Shown one piece after another: positions 1-12,810 of a DNA stretch of 64,000 bases; the first letter of the stretch is position 1; each line of letters starts with the position of its first letter. Source of the stretch: Coptis chinensis (Eukaryota; Streptophyta; Magnoliopsida; Ranunculales; Ranunculaceae); NCBI GenBank assembly GCA_015680905.1, contig CM027380.1, positions 34,960,001-35,024,000 on the forward strand, given 5' to 3'. The notes beneath the pieces are model-generated. The model worked only from the letters and a program-made list of their open reading frames with translations, ran no database searches and was not told the DNA's origin. Both the position numbers and the translations under genes were made by a program.

Positions 1-856
1 ACCATTGAAACGCGTGAATTTCGTGACATCCGCAAAACAAAGTTAGAACGCACTAATATAGGAAATAAAACCCACACAACTCTATAAGAGTTCTACCCAT
101 TATGGGGTTAACATAATTAAATTGCTTGGGACATAAGCGGACACTAACGTAACTAACACTTACCTCCACCGGTTGTTGTTATTCGTCATCTTCGCCATCC
201 TCTACTTCTATAAAGAAGTGAGGTTCCTTCGCGATCTGCCATGCTATGATAATTTGCCGGGCTTCACGCCATTTATCATCTATGGTTGCTAACCTATTAA
301 GTGCCACTTGGTCCGATGGGGTGTAGGGTGCAACCTCGTGAGGTTATATCCGCCACCCATGCCAAGTCATTGCACGGAAAGATCGAATAATACTATTGGT
401 GGGTCGCACCGTGTCTACCTTAATCCAATCCGTGAAACGTGTACAAAAAAGAAAAAGAAACATAGCATAATACGCGAAATTAGAACAGGCATAAGAAGGT
501 ACTTATGCCTATGCCTCATGGTATGGGCTCGTGTTAAACTAGACATCAAAGTCCTAGGAAGGTCATAGAACCGGCGCCCATTGGCTAAAGCAAGGAAAAC
601 GCCGCAAGTGGCGCCATTCACGTAAGAAAAACGCTTATTCCCTAAAATGTTTAGCATAATCCAAAACATAACAGTTCCTATGTTCATGGACGGGCTACCA
701 AGGGCAACGCGTTATAGTCCCCTTGGTCCTCAATACGAAAATGCCCCCCCCATAAGCCTCGTGCAAAGACTCATAAGTATAGACATGCATATTATCGAAT
801 CTAATAGCACCATGGGTCTTGTATCTCAAATGGCATAGCAAGTCCAAGAACAAATG

Positions 857-1330
857 CTAGCAAGAACCCGTAATTTCCATTGGTTCATCGTCAATGGTGA
901 TGGAGAACACTTGTTCTCCATCCGGTCTCTCAAAGAAAATGCAGTTATTATAAAAATAAGATGCAAGTCTTTGGAGAATAAAGTTCACCCGTCTTACCAT
1001 AAGAGGTTCCCAGCCAACATATGTGATCACCTCAAAAACCAAGCACCGTAAAGTAGTGCTTTGGAACAAATCTTCGAAAGACTGTTCGGTATTATTATGG
1101 GAGATGTCATCTCAAAACTACGCTCTGGAATAGTTGCAAAACGACCGGCACAACGCGAAAACCGAATTTTGTGGTCCAGAGAAGTCAGGTAGCGGCGGCG
1201 CTTTTGTATTTTTGAATTCCAGTAACTTAAGCTGGTCGCTTTGACTGTAAGCTGGCGCCGCTCGAACAAATTTTTCCGACGACAAGTGTAGAGCGCTGAA
1301 AGGCCTTCAACTAGAAGCGGCGCCATCCGA
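857..1330 (-). pseudogene. Second post-pol ORF (e2) remnant of element A
   Basis: Two overlapping minus-strand frames together match the start of the D ORF at 54380. Shared features are a start reading MT(S/P)PI(I/V)IP, and a later block with FYNN followed by a glutamate/glycine-rich turn and a strand ending in an ME(F/I) motif. The frame changes between the two halves, so it is broken as read. Further homology to D continues to position 1, including the YLLMPVL block around 470-520. Such ORFs downstream of pol are a hallmark of Athila elements and have been called envelope-like. In this copy no signal peptide or membrane segment is evident. Confidence 0.6.
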
Positions 1331-1949
1331 AGTTGCGATTTTGTGAAAATGGAGACGAAACGTGGGAATCGCGGGTGTGAAGGGTGAGTGATGGAGTTTA
1401 GGTGTAGTGTGAGTTGTGAGGATAAATTGTATCAAGTTTATATAGGTATAAAGTTGCTAGAATGGATCGGAAAGTTGCCAAACTTAATTACGGCAGCTTC
1501 CTGGAATCCAAAAATTTCCAAACTTCAAAACGGAAACAACTCATATCCCGGATTCTAATTCAAACCCAAGATTCTTATTTGGATTTTATGACTGAATGTG
1601 CCTATTTAATCTAGATTTCATCCTACAATGATTCTCAATCATAGATATGCCTAAACTACCATATTTTCACCTTACTCCGCAGTAAATTCTAACACTAGGG
1701 TTTTTTATAAAAAATACAGCTTGACATAATCAAACCCCCCCAAACAAGTTGGGAAGGTGGGGTCAATATGAAACAAGCACACAAAACTGAAAATAACCCC
1801 TTATATTAAAATTTTCATTCGGAGGTCCTTTCACTTACAAAAAATTCAAATTACGGAAATAAAAGTTACATTACAATAAAACAACAAAAGTAAATAAAAC
1901 AACAACTTATAAAACAAAAATAACTACGACTATCACTCCTCATCCTTCT

Positions 1950-3060
1950 AAACACCTCGCCCGGTGGTGGCCGAGGGCACGATCTCTAGTGGTGGCTCCC
2001 GGGCTCCGAAGGGTCCAAAGCAGCAGTCGCCCTTCGTCGACGACACTCATGCCTCGTAGTGTCCCTCGAGGCGAGTCAGATGAGGTGGGAAGCGTGCTAG
2101 CATATCCACTCTAAACCGGCGCTGGGCTTCCATCTCACCTCCTCTCCCATCTCCCATCTCTCATCCTCCTCCGGTGCGGATCTCGAAGTTGTGATGAATG
2201 GTCGCCTGTCCGAGTCCGAGGTCCGCAGACAGAGAGAGTGTTGAGTGAACGCGATGCCCCTATGAAGCATAGTCATGCGCCGAAGATCGCACCAACACCT
2301 CTGGAAGGCATCCGTATCAAAGCAAGTCCCATCCTCCTCATCCTCCTCCGAATCATCCTGCTGTCCCCCAGCCTCCTCTTCTTCTTCCTCTCTATCCTCA
2401 GCCCTCCTCCATACTTGTTGGGCACACTCCCTATAGATACGCGGGTTACGGTGCAGGGTAATGTAAATCCTCTCAGATGCAGGAGTTGCTTTCATCTTCA
2501 AAGATGATCTTAGTAATAAGCACGAGGGGAGAGGTGCCAAAGACCTTCCGAACCCCCTAATAATGTTCAGCAAAAACTCCAGGATGCAGAAATCATACTT
2601 CTGCTCCTGGAGTACCCATAGGACGTGGAGGCAGGTCAGACCGATGTCACTGACCTTGTCCTTGCCTAGGACATTCCGACCAATCCACTGAGCTGTAGCC
2701 AGTTGGTTGGTCCTGAGGGATGCCTGGCGAACACAATGGGAGTTTGGATTGTAACTCCCATTGATGACGATGAACGCCCATCAACGCTCTACCCGTCAAA
2801 CCGGGGCTCTGTAAGGTGGCATCAGATTGATTCTAGGCGGAATGCCTAGAATCTCACCAACGATCCGTAGTCAACTCCCTTCTCTTCTTCCTGACCATCA
2901 CAAAAATCCTACTCCCCTCCAACTCCCTAGTGTTGTAGAATCGTCGGACCAAGTCTTCGTGGTAGAAGTCTTCGGTCGAGTACCAGAGACTATTCCAGTC
3001 TCTACTAGCCATTTCGTCACCGTGAAAAAGCGGTAAAATGGTCGGCAGTGAAAACTTGCT
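1950..3060 (-). pseudogene. First post-pol ORF (e1) remnant of element A
   Basis: Around 2930-3030 the minus strand encodes a block with the motif SLWYSTEDFYHEDL, nearly identical to the same block in D at about 52470-52545. Downstream (about 2100-2720 on the plus coordinates) a further open stretch contains a G(K)DKVSDIGL-like motif that D also has near 52820. The reading frame is interrupted several times. This resembles the uncharacterised plant-transposon domain found after pol in Athila elements (the Pfam Transposase_32 type, by recollection and not searched). Function unknown. Confidence 0.5.
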
Positions 3061-3479
3061 CCGGTATGATGATTCGGCGTTGAGCCATCTAGTGTTTGGA
3101 ATGGAGTGAGGGTCTAAATATGATGTGGTGGTGGTGGATTAGCTTGACCGACCTAAAGAACAGTGGTGGTGATGGAGTGGTGGCGGCGCAGCACCAATTT
3201 TTATAAATTTCGGTGGTTTTTAGTGCTTAAAATCGGTGGGGGTTGTGGTGGTTTGGTTGTAGAGAAGATTTGGGTTAGGATTTGATATTGGGCGTGGGTT
3301 TATTGGATTTTCTTTTTAAATTTTATTTTTGCTAGGGTTTTGAACTTTAAGCTTGGCGTTAATGGCGGTGGAAGATGAAGAACGCGATGAACTGTTCGTG
3401 AGAAGGTAAGAGCGCGAGCGCGCTCTCCATGGGCGCGGGTGGGCGCGGGTTGGGCCCAAGCCCAAAATCGAAATTTTTG

Positions 3480-4120
3480 ATTTTTTTTGCGAATTTCAAA
3501 TCAAAATTCCCGCTTCGTTACCGGTCCGATTTTTGCGAATGAGATATGGAAATGATCAGGAGAGAATTTCCTATCCATTGATCCATAAAACACTCTATTC
3601 CGACTTCAGATGACATACGTGATAGTGGAAAACGCCTCGAAATGCGTGCATGATGTAAGTTATGCGAACGAATGAAATCTAAATTAATAGATTATGTCAA
3701 TCCGAATCGTAATACAATAAAACGGCCTAAGCAACTCTAATGGGACATAAAACATTTTAGTATGCGAAACATTTAACACTTCCCACCCCCAAACAAATTT
3801 TTACAACGGCTTAGAAAATTTGTTTTTAGCGATAAAGGTCTTTTAAAGTCGATTCCCCGAGACTTCCTAGATTACTCTGTTTATTTTTATTTTTATTTTT
3901 TATGTTATTTTTAGAAGGAAAAACAATAAGCAATAAAGACATAATTCCACCATAGAGAAACATGACTCAAAAATCCTAGAAAAACATGCAAGAGTGGAAA
4001 ACGTGACTATGTGAACCATGGACTTAGGATCCGGTACTTACAGCCACACACTCCATAGGGAGGGGCCCGGTTACCTTAATGGTGCACTCACCAATATATT
4101 AAAGTGAAAAGGAAGTGCAC
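3480..4120 (-). other. Post-pol noncoding spacer of element A
   Basis: No coding signal. The stretch 3935-4120 aligns in reverse with D 51400-51560 (shared GGTAACCGG and CTCCCTATGGAGTG motifs). At about 3783-3800 the minus strand reads TTTGTTTGGGGGTGGG, matching the internal polypurine-like tract of D at about 51703-51720. Confidence 0.6.
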
Positions 4121-4790
4121 CAAACACAGAAATTGAGTCGTTTATAGTCAGATACTCGAGACTTTATCTAAAACATATGTATGAACATGCAGTTGATCAT
4201 ATATCAACAACCGAAATAGTTGTGGATCATTCCATATATAAATATCACAGAAAACATATCCAAACACAATGAAGCACTTAGATTTCCTACGACACAGCCT
4301 AGTGGAATCCAAACGAAGTCGGATAACCCTATTGTGTAACCTATCATGCACCTTCTTTTTCATTTTTGAATGCGTGGGTGTTTTAGTAAATAAGTGTGGA
4401 AAAGTGAATGGTTGTGGAGGATATGGTGGATATGGATAAGTTTTAGAAAGACAGCCCGCACAATGAGGATGTGGTTTTAGCAATCAACTCATTCATTGTG
4501 TGTGTGTAGGGACTGCCTCAATTCTGAAAATGAAGGTGTCAAATAGTTTGTCCTTCAAGTATCTGTTTGCTAGGAGGATTTAAAAAATATGAAGCACGAG
4601 AAACAAAAGGATCGAGTGCAAACTCGAGATTCCTTTGAAAGGGTGGAAGGAGGGGAATCGAGGTGGATGTTGTGCAAGTTAGTTCTTGATAGGGTGAAAT
4701 TTCACCTACTTCGAAAAAAACTCATCAAATTCCTCATCTAGATTGGTCATATCCACATTACTATGGTAGTCCTCTACATCTTTGAGAAAG
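4120..4790 (-). other. Non-pol stretch occupying the RT-RH-IN deletion of element A
   Basis: In D about 3 kb between the protease linker and the post-pol spacer holds RT, RNase H and integrase. Here only about 670 bases separate the same two landmarks. They contain no FMDD, RNase H or HHCC/DDE motif on either strand. The protease side ends in an acidic frame (minus, about 4705-4790), probably the end of the pre-RT linker. The rest, including the open frame at 4148-4483, resembles nothing I recognise; it may be filler DNA from the deletion event. Confidence 0.6.
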
Positions 4791-5089
4791 TCATCTATCC
4801 CGGCCCTCATCAATAATACGTGTATCGACTAGTGTAGGAATGGAAATATTGGAGTCTGACTTTCCAAAGGAAAGAATTTTGGGCATATGACTATCAGGGA
4901 ACGTGTTGTTGAAATAATCTCGAGCAAAGCTCTCGATCATGCTAACCTCTCCATCCATAGACGAATCGGGTAACTGTGTCCTTGTTTTAAAAACATTGAC
5001 TTCAACAGCAAGATGGCCAAAAGACATGGACATTGAACCATCACGGCAATTAATGAGCGCATTGGCGGTTGCCGTGAAAGGACGCCTAA

Positions 5090-7300
5090 AATAATCGGAC
5101 AGAGTCGTTAGCGACTTACGATATCGAGGACTACAAAATCAGCCGGATAGTAGAAATCCTGAACTTTTACCAGCACATTTTCGACTACACCCTTAGGGTA
5201 CTTAATAGACCGATCGCCTAATTACAACGCCATTTTAGTGGGTTGCATTTTGTCTAGACCTATTTGTCTATACAAATAAAATGGGAGTAAGTTAACACTA
5301 GTCCCCGTGTCTAATAACGCCGGTCGTCGTCGATAGGAATCTCCTAAGGTGCATTGTACAGGGATCTAACCGGTGGTCCTTGTACTTAACAATTCCATTA
5401 TGTTCAGATAAGGTTGGGAATTGTTATGTTAAAAAGGCGTCTTTTGGTATATTTGTCTTACGCCTTAGTAGTACACAATTCCTTAAGAAACTTAGCATGG
5501 TGTGGTAGCTTTTTATAGCTTCGGGGAAGGGAAGGTTTATAGTTAGATTCTTGAAAACGTCCCTAATCTCCTCGTAATTTGTATCTCTAGTTAACATGGC
5601 TAATTTTTGTGGAAACGGTGGTTTCTGTCTATATTTAGCAATGGTATCACCTGGATGTTTAAAATTGGCTTTATGTTTCTTAGGTTGTGTTGTAACCGGT
5701 ACCTCTACAAAGTAGGCTCTTCAGTTTCTATTTCGCATCTAGTAAAATAGCAGTGTAGGAAGACTCTTGGTGGGGTAACTATAGGCATAGTTACCTTGTT
5801 ATCAACCACTCTGCCGAATCGGAGAGTGGTGATGGCATTTATCTCACCTACATTTTCATATTCATTACTAGTATTATCGGTTACCTCAAAGGTCATGTTT
5901 GTTGTTTTAGGATTAGGTATTGCGTTACACTGAAACACACCTTTGGGTTGGGCTTTATCTTGAGCCAACCGTTGGGTTAAATTATTAACGGATTGTAGAA
6001 GCTGTTGGTTAGATTGAGCCATGGTTTGGAAAAGTTTTGGCTCACTTGTATGAAGGTGTCAAGACGATCCGGTTGGGTAGGTGTAGTGTTCACGGGTGTT
6101 ATTCTTTGAACTATTTCCGTGAATTATTTATCGCGGATTTTGATAGTTATTATTTACCGGAACGATACCTCTATTAGCATTATAATTATTATAATTACCT
6201 TGACCTTGTGCTTGACCTTGTCGAGGTTGCACTTGGTTGTTATAATTATTAAAATTACCCGGACTCTCGTCCTTGTCGTAGTGGAGCTTGGTTAAAAGCC
6301 GCGTGCGTTGGCCTAACATATTGATTATTGTACCCTTGAGGTGTGACTTGTTGGTTATTCCTCCAACCGGTTTGGGATTTTGTCTCCAAAGGGCGTTAGG
6401 TTCACTATTAATGGAACAAGCCTGTTCATAGGCTATAGGGCCGATGGGAGTCGGGATGCTCGGACTCCAACAAACTACATGGGTTTGAATTTACATTCAT
6501 GATGGGGATAGGCTTTTGTTGTACGTAAATGGCCTCTACCTTTTAGTGAGTGATTCGATTAGAGTTTTAAGCTTGGAATCGTGTTTAATTTCAAACATAC
6601 CGGGCGGCCTTAACTGTTGAAGAAGAACTAGGCTGAAGCGGGATATCATCACTACCCCCAATTATTATTTCGCTTAGTTTGGTCTTCTAAAAATTTATAA
6701 GCCTCCGAGGCTCCTTTACTTAAGAAACTACCCCATTCATAATGTCAAGGACTTCTTTATGGTGATGTTGAAGTCCTTTGAAAAGGCACGAACTAACGTG
6801 TCTTTTGCTAGGTTATGGTGTGGACACTCTATAAGCGGATCGGTGAAAAACGATTCCAAGCCTCTCAAAATGATTCATGAGGATTTTGTCGAAAAGAAAT
6901 GAATCTTGGAAAGCATCTCATCCGTCTTTAGGGGTGGGTAAAATGTTCCATAAACAAATTGAACAAGTTTAGCCCACGAGTCCACATAATTAGGCTTTGG
7001 GCAGTTAACCAAGACGCCTTTATCGGCTAAGGTGAAAGGGAATACCCTTAATTTAATTTGTTCCGCACCAACCGTAGGATGGTGGAATGTTGTTAAGACT
7101 TGTTCAATCCTACGATGTCTTTGGTAAGGTTTTTCATGGTCTAAACCATGAAAAAAGCGGGTAACAAATTAAAAATATTTGGAGGGATTCTCAAATCCCA
7201 CTGGTCCGCTAGAACGATGCAAGATTTGGGGCTATCGCCAAGGCTTTGTAGAAGTCCGAGAGAGGAGTCTCTTTCTTCCCCATTATATCGGTGGTGTGTG
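5090..7300 (-). pseudogene. gag: gag-protease remnant of element A
   Basis: The gag core (about 6640-7160, minus) matches the gag of elements C and D, including an FPFTLADK motif, a tryptophan-containing W(A)KLV block and an ECPHHNLAKD block. It is split by frameshifts. The CCHC knuckle seen in C and D is degraded near 6440-6480. A Q/G/N-rich linker follows (about 6130-6320). The protease active-site segment is at about 5290-5320 and reads LLDTGTSVNLLP, the expected aspartic protease motif. Gag would form the particle and protease would mature it. The copy is not translatable as given, partly perhaps from CAG/CTG miscalls. Confidence 0.7.
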
Positions 7301-7923
7301 TGGAATAGTAGCTAGGGGTGTAGTTTGTGGTATACTAGATAGACTTGTTTGTTGATGTTGTTGTGTATTTACGTTAGGTGTTTTGTTCGGCCCGCACCTT
7401 AATCTCATGCAAGACTAAGTCGAGCTTAACTAAACATGTAAATGTCCAAACAATTCTGATGTACTAGTATAAACCTCTAACAGAGATGCGAGGTGTGGAA
7501 GAAAGGAATACCTGATTAGGCCCTTGCTTCGCTTATGAATAGCGTCTTGGTAATGCGTGTTCGGTGTATATAAGAGAATAAAACACTGAAAAACTTGACA
7601 ACTCGAAATTCAAGCAAACCGTGGAAATCCGAAATTTCAGCTAAAGGCTAGCTGCTATTATCTTCAGGCGCTATCTTTTGTAAATTCGAAAGTCCAAGAA
7701 CTTAGCTGGTCGCGCTCTCTTTGAAGCGGCGCCGAGTGTGTATTGATCAAATTCCAAGAACATAGCGGGTCGCGCTTTTTGCTGGCGCTTCGCTGTATTT
7801 CCTCGCGAATTTTTCCAAAAAATGAAACGGCAACCACAAGATGAATCAAACAAGGGTGGGTGGGTGAAATGGGACTTAAAAATTACTAATTCTATTATGA
7901 AAACAATGCTAAAGTGCAACTAA

Positions 7924-7939
7924 GATGGCAGCGGCGCCA
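7924..7939 (-). other. Primer-binding site of element A
   Basis: Two bases inside the 5' LTR the minus strand reads TGGCGCCGCTGCCATC. Its first 8 bases match the complement of the plant tRNA-Asp 3' end used by Athila elements, and D has the same 16 bases at 45178-45193. Confidence 0.75.
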
Positions 7940-7941
7940 TT

Positions 7942-9333
7942 TGATAAACGTAAAATGACTATTCTACCTACGATATGAACTATTGATTCACAACGTAAGT
8001 AAACTAGAACTTTAACTTTTTACGTGTCTAAGTTATCAAATATTTCTACTCTCAATCCTATGAGATATAGTGGAGTAGATAAGTTTGTTCCACTCCTAGT
8101 GCTCTAGCATGGATGTTTTCTAATCTAACTAGTCGTTTTTAAGTCTATGAGAGTTTTACGAAGGGAATTATACTACGATGCAACTACCCACAAGATGCAA
8201 CTAATCGATTATCTAAATAATTATGGGAATGCTACGTTGATTCTATGATAAGGAGTTAGAGGGGGATTGATTCCACCTTAACTCAACTTAATCCACTAAC
8301 GACGAATGATCGTCAGAATCCGAATTGAATCGCTTGGAACAATTGGTTATTCCTAATCCCTAATTATACATGGCATTTCTACCAATTCATAACTAGCATG
8401 TGAACAATTAAACCCATTCTCATGGTGAACTAATCATTTCTAGAGTGGAATAGAAAATACGACGACTCTACGATAATCGGAATCAAGCTTTCATCAAGGC
8501 TTCACAACCCCCTCTAATGGAGGTTTAGCCTTGAATCATTCCGCAATCATTTCCATTTAGATTAAAACTAAACATAATATAAAGCATTAAAATTTACTTA
8601 ATTTAACAATAATGAAATCTAATTTAATGACTAAATTGAAATAAGGACATGAATTGAAATTAGATCTAGAATTGGAATTGACAAAATCGAAATTGATAAA
8701 GAATACTACTTTATTGATCTAATCAAATTGAAGAACAAGATCCAAAGGTTTAATCTAATAAAGGATTTGAAACTAATTAAATAAAACAATTAAATCTAGA
8801 TCTAGAAGCTATTTTAATGGCTACTTTCTATTCTAAGCTATCTACCCTAATTCTCCACTCATTAATCTACCATTAACAAAGAATTAAGCTTTTGTTTTTA
8901 TACATTCAGATCCAAAAATCGTGCATGGGCTTGGAGCCATGTTTTGGGCCAGAGAATCAGGCCCAAAAACCAATTCTTTTCAAATCAAAAAGGCCTCTTC
9001 AGCTGCAGTTGGCTTCCACAGACTTTTCGTCCACTTCTGCTCCTCTGATTGGGTCAAGGCTTGGACCATTGCAAAGCTCTTTCCGAGCCGGTCGTTTTGA
9101 CATAAGGTAGGCCTCATTCCGAGGTCTGAGTCCAAAGATATGGCATTCGGAAGTTCTGCTGACTTTTGCTCCTTTATCTCGCTAAAATGGCACATTTCTT
9201 TCACATAATGGACTTTGAAGCCCGAAATGCATAAAAAACACTTAATCAGTATTAACTCTTACTTATTATTCACATAATTGGTCTAACAGTATGATTATTA
9301 AGGGGTTAAAACTACAGTTTTGGGCTCTTATCA
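7942..9333 (-). repeat. 5' LTR of element A
   Basis: On the minus strand the LTR runs from TGATAAGAGCC (9333 downward) to a TTATCA-type end at 7942, about 1.39 kb. The first about 450 bases are nearly identical to the D LTRs; the distal part is more diverged. The outside flank begins CGTGG (9334-9338), the expected target-duplication copy, but the partner lies outside the window. Confidence 0.85.
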
Positions 9334-10441
9334 CGTGGGTTGTTTCAAAACCATATATTTCTCGTATAATAAACCATATATTTCTCGTTCTATATAAACC
9401 AAATAAGTTTGGGGCGTGGGTTGTTTCAAAAACAAAAAAAAAAAGGTAAAGTTAGAACTCCCAAAAATTCAAAATCATATGGAGTCACAAATCCAAAAGG
9501 CTAAAAGAATGTATCACAATTCGGAATCAAAAGAACAAAACGAGGTTCTTCTCTGGTTACAAGTATCTTGAAGACCAAGTTCCTCAACTTATCAGATTTT
9601 TTTTTTCCCTTCCATTTTCTTTCTAAACCATCACCCTAGCCCCATAACTCCTAATAAAAGACCTCTAGCTCAATTAGGAATAGGATGGTGTGATAGTAAG
9701 TGGCAACCGTGATCAATCGACCCTGGTTTCTCTGGACATTATTTAAGTATACGAGGAATATAAGTGCCCGATGCACTTGAGAGAATGAACCTTGAGTGAA
9801 ATTATCAGAGAGTTGTGATTGCAACACTCCCCTATGAGAACCCACCTTAAGGACGTTCTCCAAAAGTCTCAAAAATGACTCTGCTTTTGCATTTCATTAC
9901 TTATGTTTTGCACATTAATCTCTAGATAATTAAATTACTGTACATATATTATTCTAAGTTCAAAGGAGCATGTCCTTGTTCCCCGCTAATGAGATGTATG
10001 GACTTCTGAGAATAAATAAGGAAACAAGACCTTTTGTACTAAATAGAAGAAGTTTATGAGTACCTTCACTAAAAAACTCTCACGAGGCTTAAAGCTCGTC
10101 CACTAGGGAATTCCTAGTGGTTTAAGGCCTTGTTGCATATGGTCAATGCAATCGCACTCTGCAAAACGAGATTAGTATAACTTATAATAAATCACTCAGT
10201 TGTGATCTGAGTTTTTTCTCTTATCCTTGCTTGAGGACAAACAAGCTGCTATTTTGGGGTGGTGATCAGCTCCCAAATGTCCGATTTATTATCCTTATAT
10301 TACTGCATTATAGCCCTTCTTATGCTTAATGAAAAGACAACTCATAGTTTTTATTGTTTTTTTAGGTTACAGAGAATTTCAGACCACTTATCATAAAAGC
10401 TGCGTCTTAGCACCATAAAAAACCTTAATCATGCTTATTAG
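9334..10441 (+). mobile_element. 3' UTR and truncated 3' LTR of another Athila-like element (E)
   Basis: From about 9600 to 10262 the sequence matches the 3' untranslated region of D (about 56520-57172), including the CTCTAGCTCAATTAGGAATAG block and the TTGAGGACAA motif before the polypurine tract. The tract TTTTGGGGTGG (10252-10262) abuts a different LTR type starting TGATCAGCTCCC at 10263. That LTR matches the B-type LTR at 11022 only to about 10441, then diverges, so it is truncated. The 17-base string beginning CGTGGGTTG occurs at 9334 and again at 9414. Element A probably inserted into E. Confidence 0.65.
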
Positions 10442-11021
10442 CAGAAGTTGAAAGAAATTCAGGACCAAAGCTTAATTACCCTATTATATGTATGACCAAA
10501 ACCTAAAAACCCATGATTTTTACATATATCTTGTTTGGTCACATTTATTGTTCAATGAACAAATATACAAAAAAATTTGAACACTTTCACTACGAGTCCA
10601 ACTATATAACCAATAACCGATTATTAGGACTGCAATCCAGTAACCATTGCAAATAGAAAGCCACGGGTCCAAGATTTAACACCAATACCTTTCTCTGTTC
10701 ACTATTTATGTGTTTTCTTTTATGTTTTATTTCTAACAAAAAAAAAGTCTCAAACCCGCAATAAGAACTAAACCCCTTCTTCTTCCCTCCCAGACAGACT
10801 ATTCCTTTTATTTCGTTCTCAACTTCTTCCTACTTACCGAAAATTGCACACCGATTGACACTTAACAAATATAGTGAAGATATTTTGGTGTAAAGGAGTA
10901 GGCATTTAATCAGGAAAACATGTGAGTTGAATCTAATCAGGATAAAAAATAAATGAAGATATATATTCATCAGGAGCAATGAAAGAGTTGTTGAACAAAT
11001 AACTCAAAATAAAAGGTAAAT
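10442..11021. other. Unassigned sequence between two B-type LTRs
   Basis: AT-rich, no ORF of note and no recognised gene or repeat. It lies between a truncated LTR and a complete LTR of the same type. Confidence 0.5.
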
Positions 11022-11863
11022 TGATCAACTCCCAAATGTGAGCTTTATTACCCGTATATTGCTACATTACAGTCCCTCTTACGCTTAACGAAAAGACAAC
11101 TCATAGCTTTTACTGCCTTTTTCAGGTTAAGGAGTATTTCATACCACTTATCATAAAAGCTACGTCTTAACACCAAAAGAAGCCTTAATCACGCTTATTA
11201 TGAAGATCAGTAGCTGCTGTGGAAAAGTACTAAAAAAGTCAAAGTCAACCGGTCAAAGTCAATGGTCAAATGACTTAAATCAGAAGACCAAAGATGGAGG
11301 CCCTTATCTCAAATTATGAAGACTTATCCCTAACCCTATCTTGGTCAAGATAGCACCTATAAAGCAAAAGCAAAAGTGAAATGGGTGAGTTGTCTAGTTT
11401 AGAATGGATGAGAGCAAATATGTAAATGGCAAAAGTAGGGGTATATAAACAAAAAGCAAATGAAAGAGAACTCATCCATTGTCTTAGGATCCAAACCATT
11501 TGGCTTGTTTATTTTCTTGTCTTATTTTTTCAATTTATGTTTTTAATTTCTAACCTTTATTTCAATCAACTTGTTATTTCATTTCCTATATTTTAATCAA
11601 CTTGTTACTTGTTCTTTGTTTCAATCTTCATCTTGTTTTTGTTTGCTTGTTTCATTCCAATGTTTTAATCAATCTTCCTTTTATGTTTTCAAGTCAGTTT
11701 AATCAACAATCAAATCTTTCAAGTTCATTAGCTTAGAACCATTCTAATATTTAAGAGTCTACCTTTCTTCTTCTATCTCCCGCACTCAAACTCTAAACAA
11801 TTTAGGATGAACCTCAACTTCTAAACACTTTTGAAGTATACTTCCACCACTACTAAAGCTTTA
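11022..11863 (+). repeat. 5' LTR of element B1
   Basis: 842 bases starting TGATCAACTCCCAAATGTG. Its start matches the truncated LTR at 10263 and the reverse complement of the LTR ending at 22085. The 3' boundary was set by alignment with B2; it ends in TA here, where B2 has CA. Confidence 0.75.
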
Positions 11864-11865
11864 AA

Positions 11866-11881
11866 TGGCGCCACCGTCATG
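11866..11881 (+). other. Primer-binding site of element B1
   Basis: TGGCGCCACCGTCATG, two bases after the LTR. The first 7 bases match the tRNA-Asp-like site of the other Athila-like elements in the window. Confidence 0.6.
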
Positions 11882-12810
11882 GATTGAAGGAGTGAGAGTG
11901 ATTGGTTAAAAATTCAAGAAGGGAGCATCATTCTCACCTCTCCATTTCTATTTTTTTTTTTCGTCATTTTTTTTTTATTGTTTCTCTATATTGAGATAAC
12001 TTTTTTGCAAATCAGGTTGCGGGACAACAAAGGTGGAGAGGAGCTGATCCAACATGCGAAAGACGACCGCCATGCACTGGCGTCGGCGGGCGACTGCGCG
12101 AGGCGGAACAAGCGTGACCGCTGGGTCACCTCAACACAAGTGTGTGCGATTTTTTCAAGGTCCAATTCATTTGTGACACACTATTGTACTCCGAGCCCAA
12201 ATTTTGTAATATAGTAGGAGAAAACAGTGGAACTTGTTTGTAATAGTTAGTGATAAAATGAAAAATGAAAAAAAAAAAGAGGAAAACTTGGTTTTTGATT
12301 GATTTTTTATGATGAACAGGAGTTAAACTTTGTTTAAGCTTAATAATTACCAAGGGATTAAAGTTTTAATTGCCTTGGGAAGTTCAAGTGTGTGAGGCAA
12401 GTTGTGGATCATAGCTCACACACTTTGAATCAACTTGGTAATCAACACTCTAAATCCAATTGACTCTAGTTAATCTAGGAGATTAATCTAAAACTAGTTA
12501 ATTAGATTAGTATAATCCTAGTCTAGTTTTAAGTTTGAGCCCTTGAAGGCAAAATTGCATAAATTGTCAAAAACCCAACTTATGGGCTTTTTAAGTAGGC
12601 CTTTATTTGTAACTTAAAATAGGGTAAAGCTTGAAATTAAGGTTGGGCTTGATTCTCAAATCAAGCGCCAACCGACGTCGCCTTCTCCTCAAGTAGCGTG
12701 TAAGCACGGCTTGAGAGGTAAATTATAAACCTCTTCGAAGCCCAAGTAAGAGGATACTTGTGTGTTCAAGCATGCTTTACGTGATTGTTTGAAATTTACT
12801 TTTTGCACTG

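Larger units (their letters stand above)
1..9333 (-). mobile_element. Athila-like LTR retrotransposon A, partial, deletion derivative
   Basis: Read on the minus strand the order is 5' LTR (7942-9333), tRNA-Asp-like primer site, gag, protease, a short non-pol stretch, then the long 3' region with two extra ORF remnants. The first base of the window lies inside the 3' untranslated part, so the 3' LTR is outside. The parts match full-length element D (43819-58530) in order: position 1 corresponds to about 55483 of D. Between about 4120 and 4790 the region holding RT, RNase H and integrase in D (about 48.4-51.35 kb) is missing. Athila-like identity rests on the gag type, the primer site and the extra ORFs after pol. 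It cannot encode its own replication enzymes as seen here. Confidence 0.85.
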
